This document shows positions 8,080-13,200 of a stretch of DNA of 13,200 nt, in pieces (position 1 is the stretch's first letter; each line of letters starts with the position of its first letter). The notes under the pieces are model-generated. The model saw nothing but the letters and a program-made list of their open reading frames with translations, ran no database searches and was not told the origin of the DNA. This stretch comes from Phycisphaerae bacterium (GTDB lineage: Bacteria; Planctomycetota; Phycisphaerae; Phycisphaerales; Phycisphaeraceae): the NCBI GenBank assembly GCA_002688155.1, contig NZCH01000066.1, positions 1 through 13,200 of the forward strand, given 5' to 3'. Position numbers and translations under genes: made by a program.

Positions 8080-8777
8080 CGACGAAACTCCAGGAACTCT
8101 GGCACGACCGCCAATGAGTCGACGTAGATGCCCCCGTCCTCCTCAACGATCCATGGCTGCGGTTGTTCGCGCCGCGGCAGGATGACCTGTTCGATCCCGG
8201 CGGCCTTGGCGTATGCCAGGTCGGCCTGCGGGTTGTCGCCAATCATGACAACATGCCGTGGGTCGGTGTCGATTCGCTTCAGCAGTGCGTGGTAAAACGT
8301 CGGACCGCTCTTTCCTTCGGGCGACACCTGCGCGCCGCCGAACAGTTCCGCGAAAAACGGCGAACCCGACACGTCGCCCAGACCCGCGGCCGACAACTTC
8401 GCCACGCATGCCCCGCGGCCGTTCGTCGTTGCCGGGTAGAGTGCAAAGCCCGTCTCGTGGAGCGATCGAATCATCGCCACCGCGTCGGCATACGCTTCAA
8501 CGTGCGGGCGCGCTGCTTCAACGAGCGCGTGAAGGTAATCCGTCATCTCGATCCCAAGCGCCGCAAGGTGCGGCTCAACGTCTTCGTTGTTCGGATCGCA
8601 CACGTCCCGGATTCGCCGGTCGGCCTGTGTGGCGTCGATGCCGTGCGCCGACGCAACCGCATCGCGCAGAGCGCCATACAAAAACGAGTCGTCGCGTGTG
8701 TGCGTGATCGTTTCGTCCACGTCGATTAAAACGGTATGCGCGGTCAGGTGTGGTGGATCGGGTATTGCCTTGGTCAT
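8073..8777 (-). CDS. HAD-superfamily phosphatase
   Basis: This 234-aa protein has all four HAD motifs. Motif I is LIDVDETIT (nucleophile D19, acid/base D21), motif II is TTNG (117-120), motif III is K156 in PEGKSGPTF, and motif IV is MIGDNPQADLAYAKAAG with D181 and D186. The insert between motifs I and II is helical (about 30-105), a C1 cap like those of phosphoglycolate phosphatase/haloacid dehalogenase relatives. It has no signal peptide, so it acts in the cytoplasm, presumably on a small phosphate ester released or made by the pathway. It starts 36 nt after the sialidase-like gene and its stop overlaps the next start (ATGTTGA), so it is operonic. The substrate cannot be told from sequence. 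The Shine-Dalgarno is weak (GGAAG, 7 nt before the ATG). Confidence 0.88.
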   Translation of the reverse strand: MTKAIPDPPHLTAHTVLIDVDETITHTRDDSFLYGALRDAVASAHGIDATQADRRIRDVCDPNNEDVEPHLAALGIEMTDYLHALVEAARPHVEAYADAVAMIRSLHETGFALYPATTNGRGACVAKLSAAGLGDVSGSPFFAELFGGAQVSPEGKSGPTFYHALLKRIDTDPRHVVMIGDNPQADLAYAKAAGIEQVILPRREQPQPWIVEEDGGIYVDSLAVVPEFLEFRRC

Positions 8778-8813
8778 CTCTTAGCTTCCGCATCGGTGAA
8801 CGCGTAGAACCGT

Positions 8814-10049
8814 TCACGCATCGTAAAGCCAGTCGATCGGTCGCGCGATGAATTTGAGGCCGATCGTCAGGCCCGCGGTTTCGTAGTCACTGGCGCCGTA
8901 GACCATCACCACGTTGCCGGATCGCGTGAACGAAACCGAAGGGTAGTCATTGTGAATAAAACCCGGCCAGCGTGGGTACCGGCTCGTTATGGATTCGGGG
9001 TAGGACGTGCGGGTCGAGCCTGACTTGAGGAATGCACGCTCCTTGAGTGCGTGCAACTCGCTGACCGCGTCGGTTGTGCCAGGTTCAGGCTTGATGCGAG
9101 TCGTGTCGTCCAGTGATTCGACGTTTTGAAAGTGCGTCCATGTCTTGCCGTCGTCTTTGCTCACCGCGCAGGAGATCCTCATGCGGCCCAGGCCATCGAC
9201 GACCTCCTGGCTGGACACCTGGTTCCAGACGCAAACCAGATCGCCGGTGGTGGGGATGGTCTTGAGTGCCGCGGGCGAATAGCTCGACGCGAGCCCTGTC
9301 GGTTCCGGCCTGGACCATGTGATCCCGGCATCCTCTGAGAAGCTCTGATAAAGCTGTCCCATACGTGTTCGGCCTAAACACAGCAGCCGCCCGTCGCGCA
9401 GTTCGGCCACCGCCGGCTCTTCGAAGTCGGCGGTGGCGAATCGCAGTCCATCGTCCGTCACGTCCAGCGCGATTTCGCCCAGGCTTCGCTGCCACGTGTT
9501 GCCGCGATCGTCGCTGTAGTACATGAAACTTGCACACAGGCCGCCAAACATCGCGTACACCGGCACGAGGATGCGTCCGCTCTTGAGGACAAGCACGGTG
9601 TTGCCCCGCTGGCAGATGTGCCCGAGCGTGCCGGTATCGTTGATCTGAACCGGTGACGACCAGCTTTGTCCCTCATCGATCGAGGTTCTCATAAGTGTCT
9701 GGCAGTGATAAAAATCGTTCAGATCGACGTAGACCAGCGCCAGAAAATCGGGCTTCTTCTGATAACCGTCGGAAATCTCGGGCAGGCGACAAAGCGCCAG
9801 CCGGCCGGAGTTGTACCGCGCCGTATTGGGCTGAATCATGAAGGGCGGTGACCACGTCGCGCCGCCGTCCTCCGAGGTCTTTCCCCTGATGTCACCGGCA
9901 CCAAAATCGTCCGCATCGGCGTAGAAGTGGGAATAGGCGAGGTACAGCCGCCCGTCACGGAGTTCGATGACGTCGCCTTCACTGTTACGAAGGTTCCCGG
10001 GCCCTGTCTCCTGCAATGGGCAGACGATCTGATCGGTGATGGAGGGCAT
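8814..10049 (-). CDS. Sialidase-fold (BNR repeat) protein
   Basis: This 411-aa six-bladed beta-propeller protein has five Asp boxes (SxDxGxxW): SEDGGATW (59-66), SIDEGQSW (123-130), SDDRGNTW (179-186), SEDAGITW (238-245) and SKDDGKTW (297-304). The N-terminal GNLRNSEGDVIELRDGRLYLAY contains the first conserved Arg expected in BNR_2-type sialidases, and FEEPAVAELRDGR resembles the Glu/Arg strand. Sialidases release terminal sialic acid, but many bacterial members of this fold act on other sugars or are not enzymes. I chose ATG 10049: MPSITDQIVCP is a normal family start and AAGGGA lies upstream. The ATG at 10121 adds 24 residues (MPIHCGPHYRDAV...) without a Shine-Dalgarno. No signal peptide is seen from either start, so it is probably cytoplasmic. 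Second gene of the operon. Confidence 0.85.
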   Translation of the reverse strand: MPSITDQIVCPLQETGPGNLRNSEGDVIELRDGRLYLAYSHFYADADDFGAGDIRGKTSEDGGATWSPPFMIQPNTARYNSGRLALCRLPEISDGYQKKPDFLALVYVDLNDFYHCQTLMRTSIDEGQSWSSPVQINDTGTLGHICQRGNTVLVLKSGRILVPVYAMFGGLCASFMYYSDDRGNTWQRSLGEIALDVTDDGLRFATADFEEPAVAELRDGRLLCLGRTRMGQLYQSFSEDAGITWSRPEPTGLASSYSPAALKTIPTTGDLVCVWNQVSSQEVVDGLGRMRISCAVSKDDGKTWTHFQNVESLDDTTRIKPEPGTTDAVSELHALKERAFLKSGSTRTSYPESITSRYPRWPGFIHNDYPSVSFTRSGNVVMVYGASDYETAGLTIGLKFIARPIDWLYDA

Positions 10050-10151
10050 CGAGCAACGTTCCCTTGGAATTACCAGGTCAAGCACCGCGTCGCGGTAATG
10101 TGGGCCGCAGTGTATCGGCACATGCCGGCAGGGGGAAACGCATCCGCTTGC

Positions 10152-11441
10152 TTATACGGGGGTACGTATCAGGCGCGGCTGGGCCCAAACCACGTGGTTG
10201 TGCGGGTTCGACCATTCGCCTGTCGCGTCGCGAACGAAAAGCTCGAGCATGCCTCCGCCGATCACGGGCAACTCGAATTCGGTCGCGGGGTGCGAATCAT
10301 CAAAATGTTCGTTGTGAATCGGTCGCCCGCCGATGCGGATTTCGACGTCGATCGCGCCCTGCCTGCCCAGCCTGGCGTGGAGGCCGGCACACCCGCGGAA
10401 ATATTCGTACACCCCTGCGGGCAGATCATACGCAAGCACGTACTCGGCGTGGCATCCGGTGCCGATGCCGCGCTCGAACGTGCGCGTGCCGCCGGGCAGT
10501 GACAACTCAAGCGGTACCTTACGACCCTCCGCGTCGATGTTGTGGTCAGCGGCGAGCGGGCTGGCCTCATAGCCCGGCAAAAAGTATGGGCGGTGGATCG
10601 GTTCGAGTTCAACCATGTCCACACTCGAAAGCGATTGCAGATCGGCGGGCTCAAACCGGTCGCATGCCATGCAGGTCAGCGTGTATAAGAAGTCGGCCGT
10701 GACCGCGCAAATACGCCGATTCATGCGGCTGATACATGCGTTTGCCTGGTCATCCTCGTCCCGCCAAATATGCTGAACGAACGGGACCAGTTCAAACCGG
10801 TTCGTGCGCGTCATCGTGCACATCACGGTGTAAAAACGAAACACCGCTTCGCTGACGGTTGTCCCCAGGAGCGTCGGCGTGAAATCACCCCATTCAAACG
10901 CTATCGCATCATCACGCCGTACAACGGTACCCGCAAGTGCGTCGGGCCGATCCGTCGGCGGCCGCAGAAGCCGGTCCAGCAAGGCGACGTCGGTGCCGTC
11001 CACCCCTTCGAGCGCGTGAATGCCCGACCCTGCGTCCTGGATCATGTGAAAGAGCGCTCCGGCAAACTTGCCGGCTTCTTCGAGTCGCTTGTCATGAAGC
11101 TGTTTCACCACATGCGCGATCCCATCCGTTAATCCGCGTGAGACGCACCGCCAGTGTACGTTGGGTACATTGGGCTGACGTCGCAGCGAGCCGTCGTCCA
11201 AAACGTCCCAGTTGTTGTACTCGACCGCATTGGCGGGCAAATAGTGAAACGGCTGGCCGTCGACCATGACGACATACGGTCGTGCTGCTGTCTGCGTGGC
11301 GCGGTCGGTGTTGTAGTACATGTCCGGATACCAGCAATACTCCGCGACCAGATTCTGCGTGACGGGTGCCCAGAATTCGCGTTGCCATTGTGGCAGCGCG
11401 TCCAGGGTATGGCGCGTCAGAAAATCGTGTGAGTTGCTCAT
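10152..11441 (-). CDS. Zinc-phospholipase-C/S1-P1-nuclease-like domain fused to NPCBM
   Basis: In this 429-aa protein, residues 1-300 are mostly helical and keep the metal-ligand layout of zinc phospholipase C: H5 near the N-terminus (HDFLTRHTLDALP), D40 (YPDMYY), H66 (PFHYLP) and H132-x3-D136-x5-H142 (FHMIQDAGSGIHALEG). The spacing of that last motif equals H118-D122-H128 of Bacillus cereus PLC. The second-zinc His/Glu ligands that follow in that enzyme are not evident, so activity may differ. Residues about 310-425 match the NPCBM domain (FERGIGTGCHAEYVLAYDL, IDVEIRIGGRPI, MLELFVRDATGEWSNPHNHVVWAQPRLI), which binds glycans or is found with glycosidases. No signal peptide is present from ATG 11441, and no upstream in-frame start was found. 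It is the first gene of the operon, 102 nt before the sialidase-like gene. The family call is by motif pattern; the reaction is unknown. Confidence 0.75.
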   Translation of the reverse strand: MSNSHDFLTRHTLDALPQWQREFWAPVTQNLVAEYCWYPDMYYNTDRATQTAARPYVVMVDGQPFHYLPANAVEYNNWDVLDDGSLRRQPNVPNVHWRCVSRGLTDGIAHVVKQLHDKRLEEAGKFAGALFHMIQDAGSGIHALEGVDGTDVALLDRLLRPPTDRPDALAGTVVRRDDAIAFEWGDFTPTLLGTTVSEAVFRFYTVMCTMTRTNRFELVPFVQHIWRDEDDQANACISRMNRRICAVTADFLYTLTCMACDRFEPADLQSLSSVDMVELEPIHRPYFLPGYEASPLAADHNIDAEGRKVPLELSLPGGTRTFERGIGTGCHAEYVLAYDLPAGVYEYFRGCAGLHARLGRQGAIDVEIRIGGRPIHNEHFDDSHPATEFELPVIGGGMLELFVRDATGEWSNPHNHVVWAQPRLIRTPV

Positions 11442-11536
11442 TCTCAGGACACCCTCACCGCCGGGAACATCGCCGAACGAAGCGGCGTGAAAACTGTTAC
11501 ACGCGGCTTTCGCCCGGCAGGATGTTCAAAATGATG

Positions 11537-11542
11537 ATTGTA
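11537..11542 (-). promoter_or_regulatory. Possible -10 element for the four-gene operon
   Basis: On the minus strand TACAAT lies about 95 nt before the ATG at 11441. It is one base from the TATAAT consensus, but no good -35 hexamer sits 16-18 bp further upstream. It is offered only as the best candidate between 11442 and 11600. Confidence 0.2.
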
Positions 11543-11611
11543 GCGTGAGCGTGCTGAAGCTCATGGGATTGACAGTGGTGGGCCTGCCTCTGCGTGGTCC
11601 TGCATGTGTGA

Positions 11612-11740
11612 GTCATCGGACCCGGGTTCCTCACGCGCGAGCAGTTTCTGTCCCGTGATTGTGATCCAGTGATTGCCGGGGCGTTTGGCAAACGGTTGAA
11701 GAACCTGGGAATCGCGAAAAAGCGCAAGCTGCGCCGGTGA
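11612..11740 (+). pseudogene. Possible remnant of a gene 3' end (42 codons, no start)
   Basis: Between an in-frame TGA (11609-11611) and the stop at 11738-11740 the plus strand reads VIGPGFLTREQFLSRDCDPV and ends in FGKRLKNLGIAKKRKLRR. Third codon positions are strongly GC and the composition looks like a basic, helical protein C-terminus rather than random translation. There is no start codon and the upstream frame is closed. It may be the tail of a decayed gene or chance. I do not recognise the family. Confidence 0.2.
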
Positions 11741-11942
11741 CAGGCTGCGGTTACACGGATTGTGCAGGGTTCTTGCGACGGTAAACCAGTGTATCCCCGA
11801 TCTGCGCGGTTGTTCACGCTGCCTGCGCGGGTAGACCTTAAGAGGGATTAACGCAAATTATGGTTTACCAGCAGGTTAGCGCCGCTTAATCGTGGCGCGG
11901 CGGCTTCGTTGGCCTCGCGGCACGGTGTTCGGGGCCTTGCGC

Positions 11943-11981
11943 GGGGACGGGGCGGGGCCGGGGTTTCGGGGGGCCGGGGGG
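11943..11981 (+). other. G-quadruplex-prone tract
   Basis: Six runs of four to six G on the plus strand are separated by 1-4 nt: G4-AC-G4-C-G4-CC-G4-TTTC-G6-CC-G6. This exceeds the usual G3+N1-7 criterion several times over. It lies about 60 bp upstream of the conserved regulatory block, 400 bp before the PEP-CTERM start codon, and outside any supported gene. A role in transcription is speculation. Confidence 0.6.
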
Positions 11982-12042
11982 CACAATGCGCCCTGGGCAG
12001 GCGCACGGCCTTGTTGGCAATCGCCAATTCCGAGGGCTAAAA

Positions 12043-12087
12043 CGGCTAGCCATTTTGGTAAGTCCGATAACTATTCTTAGTTATGGG
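12043..12087 (+). promoter_or_regulatory. Upstream activator-type inverted repeat (copy B of shared block)
   Basis: The block holds CGGCTAGC (12043-12050), a 6-nt gap, TAAGTCCGATAAC (12059-12071), an 8-nt spacer and GTTATGGG (12080-12087). CCGATAAC and GTTATGGG form inverted arms with one mismatch. It matches the block at 5252-5298 over 8 and 13 identical bases plus the second arm, in the same orientation toward its gene. Its centre is about 120 bp upstream of the -24 element at 12195. Confidence 0.65.
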
Positions 12088-12193
12088 ACGGTTATAAGTA
12101 TACATATCACGGTCAGTTTGAACTGCAAGTACTTTCATTTACTGTCATTGCATCAATTTTCCGCAAGGTCCGTCCTGTACTTGCAGACGGGTC

Positions 12194-12210
12194 CGGCACG
12201 GTGGTTGCAC
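12194..12210 (+). promoter_or_regulatory. Sigma-54 (-24/-12) promoter of the second PEP-CTERM gene
   Basis: CGGCACGGTGGTTGCAC matches the RpoN consensus TGGCACG-N4-TTGCA at every position except the first T. The invariant GG (12195-12196) and GC (12207-12208) are separated by exactly 10 nt. Transcription would begin near 12220, leaving a leader of about 125 nt before the ATG at 12345. Sigma-54 promoters need an enhancer-bound activator, for which the inverted repeat upstream is the obvious site. Confidence 0.75.
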
Positions 12211-12344
12211 GTTGGTCAAGCGTAGCCGTCACTGACAACAGTTCACACGGCCACAGTGACCAGCCTGTTGCGATTGCCGAGAGTCGGCCAGGGCAGGCGG
12301 AGTGTGAGAACTCAAGAACAAGAAAGAGAAGGACCAGCAAGAAG

Positions 12345-13200
12345 ATGAACGCGAACCGAACTCAAGTCAATCCCCTTGAACAGACCCCTGAAACCCCCGG
12401 TGAGAAAGGTACGATGAAGATGACAAGCACAACCCACTCGAACGTTAAGACAACTGTCGCCGCCCTGACGCTGGCCTTCATCGCAACACTGCTGCTACCG
12501 TTGATGACACAGGCGTCGATTCTGTTGTTCTCCGAAGACTTCGATGATGAGGCACCCGGGACGCCGATTCAGGGCCTGGCAACAGACTCGTGGCACAAGG
12601 TCGGCTCCGGGTTTGACAACATCGTCAAAGTCTCCGCGACGACGATTGACAGCGGAAATTCCGCGGGACGAGACTATGCTGCCGGGAACACGCAAAGACG
12701 AGCTCTCTCGGGCGGGAACCACACAATTGACGCAACCAATCCGTTGATCGTTTTCGACTTCGTAAGCCACATTTTCAACAATTCCACGGCGAGCCACAGC
12801 GGCGTGATTATTGACCAGTTCGGCGATGTCGAAGTAAGGATCAGGATGTCAGGCGACGACGCGGGTGGGGTCACGCTCGTCGCGGAAGACGACGACGGTA
12901 CCAGCACCTCACTGAACCTTCCCAACGTCCTTCCACGAACGCTGGACCTGCGATCGGTATCGACTGTCAGCGGCACGGATGTCCTCTGGCGGGATTACGG
13001 CGGGGGCGGCGACTTCGTGAGTTTCGCCACGCTGGCTGGTATTACAGACCAGATTGCCTCCGTCCAGTTGGAATACGGCGGCGGCGGCCCCGGAGAGTTC
13101 GTCGACACGATCACCTTGAAGGCAACGGCCCCGGTCCTCCCCGAACCGGCAATGGCGTCGCTGCTGGGCATGGGCGGTCTGGGTCTGCTTCGCCGCCGAC
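12345..13200 (+). CDS. PEP-CTERM protein, lectin-like body (3' end at window edge)
   Basis: The frame is open from ATG 12345 to the window end (285 codons). The hydrophobic signal (TTVAALTLAFIATLLLPLM, residues 36-54) is followed by TQAS as the likely cleavage region. The mature part begins LFSEDFDDEAPGTPIQGLA, a common opening of exported beta-sandwich (ConA/jelly-roll-like) proteins in planctomycetes, and contains Gly-rich strands (DYGGGGDFVSF, EYGGGGPGEF). It ends LPEPAMASLLGMGGLGLLRRR (265-285), a PEP-CTERM sorting tail; only a residue or so and the stop should be missing. Two starts are possible: 12345 (AAGGA 11 nt upstream, 35-residue N-region) and 12414 (GAGAAAGG upstream), which gives a more usual short signal peptide, MKMTSTTHSNVK. 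Expected fate is exosortase-dependent surface sorting. Control appears to be by the sigma-54-like promoter and inverted repeat upstream. Confidence 0.85.
   Translation, partial: MNANRTQVNPLEQTPETPGEKGTMKMTSTTHSNVKTTVAALTLAFIATLLLPLMTQASILLFSEDFDDEAPGTPIQGLATDSWHKVGSGFDNIVKVSATTIDSGNSAGRDYAAGNTQRRALSGGNHTIDATNPLIVFDFVSHIFNNSTASHSGVIIDQFGDVEVRIRMSGDDAGGVTLVAEDDDGTSTSLNLPNVLPRTLDLRSVSTVSGTDVLWRDYGGGGDFVSFATLAGITDQIASVQLEYGGGGPGEFVDTITLKATAPVLPEPAMASLLGMGGLGLLRRR

Larger units (their letters stand above)
11442..12042. other. Divergent intergenic region, mostly without supported genes
   Basis: The minus-strand operon and the plus-strand PEP-CTERM gene diverge from here. Small features seen: a hairpin CGCCG-N7-CGGCG at 11480-11496 in the operon leader; a 9-bp inverted repeat GGTAAACCA (11780-11788) / TGGTTTACC (11861-11869); a hairpin GCGCC-N10-GGCGC at 11879-11898; the G-rich tract at 11943-11981; and a possible gene remnant at 11612-11740. 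The longer frames here (for example 11497-11817 minus, 11892-12080 plus) have no recognisable domain and unusual composition, so I do not call them genes. Confidence 0.5.

Noticed and set aside
10050..10121. Upstream ATG (10121) for the sialidase-fold gene
   Set aside because: No Shine-Dalgarno, and the 24 added residues are neither a signal peptide nor part of the propeller. The ATG at 10049 has AAGGGA upstream and a normal family N-terminus.
11892..12080. 62-codon plus-strand frame across the G-rich tract
   Set aside because: Translation is Gly/Arg/Ala-rich because of the G-runs and it covers the conserved regulatory block. Not a plausible gene.
1..13200. tRNA, rRNA, CRISPR array, insertion-sequence ends
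   Set aside because: No T-loop-like GTTCGANTCC with a matching acceptor stem, no regularly spaced direct repeats, and no transposase motifs were found by reading both strands.

Overview
The window looks like a planctomycete chromosome, perhaps of the Phycisphaerae type. It is GC-rich, has two exported proteins with PEP-CTERM tails (a PEP motif, a short hydrophobic stretch, then an Arg cluster), and is packed with glycan-active proteins of families that are abundant in that phylum (CBM9/LamG plus DUF6067-like, DUF4091/GH123-like, BNR sialidase fold, NPCBM). The phylum call is inference from gene content. No rRNA or marker gene is present to fix it.

Layout: (1) 1-4101, minus strand: a very large secreted protein, open at the left edge (1367 residues visible): signal peptide, LamG/ConA-like lectin domain, CBM9-like domain, beta-rich linker, then a DUF6067-type glycoside-hydrolase-like module. 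(2) 4174-4209: a clear intrinsic terminator. (3) 4298-4993, minus: a PEP-CTERM protein with a DNRLRE/CBM96-like domain. (4) 4994-5686: control region for that gene, with a sigma-54-like -24/-12 element and an inverted repeat about 105 bp further upstream. (5) 5687-11441, minus: a probable four-gene operon. In transcription order it holds a zinc-phospholipase-C/S1-P1-nuclease-like protein fused to an NPCBM domain, a BNR sialidase-fold protein, a HAD phosphatase, and a GH123-like (DUF4091) protein whose reading frame is broken near its 5' end. (6) 11442-12344: about 900 bp between divergent genes, with a G-quadruplex-prone tract, a second copy of the inverted repeat, and a strong sigma-54-like promoter. 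(7) 12345-13200, plus: a second PEP-CTERM protein, cut by the right edge just after its Arg cluster.

The most interesting signal is regulatory. The two PEP-CTERM genes are unrelated in their bodies and lie 7 kb apart on opposite strands. They share a conserved upstream block (CGGCTAGC, then TAAGTCCGATAAC, an 8-9 bp spacer, then GTTATSGG), followed 105-120 bp downstream by a GG-N10-GC sigma-54-type promoter and a 125-140 nt leader. This is the architecture of an enhancer-binding-protein/RpoN regulon and suggests co-regulated surface proteins sorted by exosortase. The operon between them reads as a glycan- or glycolipid-processing cassette. Its substrate cannot be read from sequence alone.
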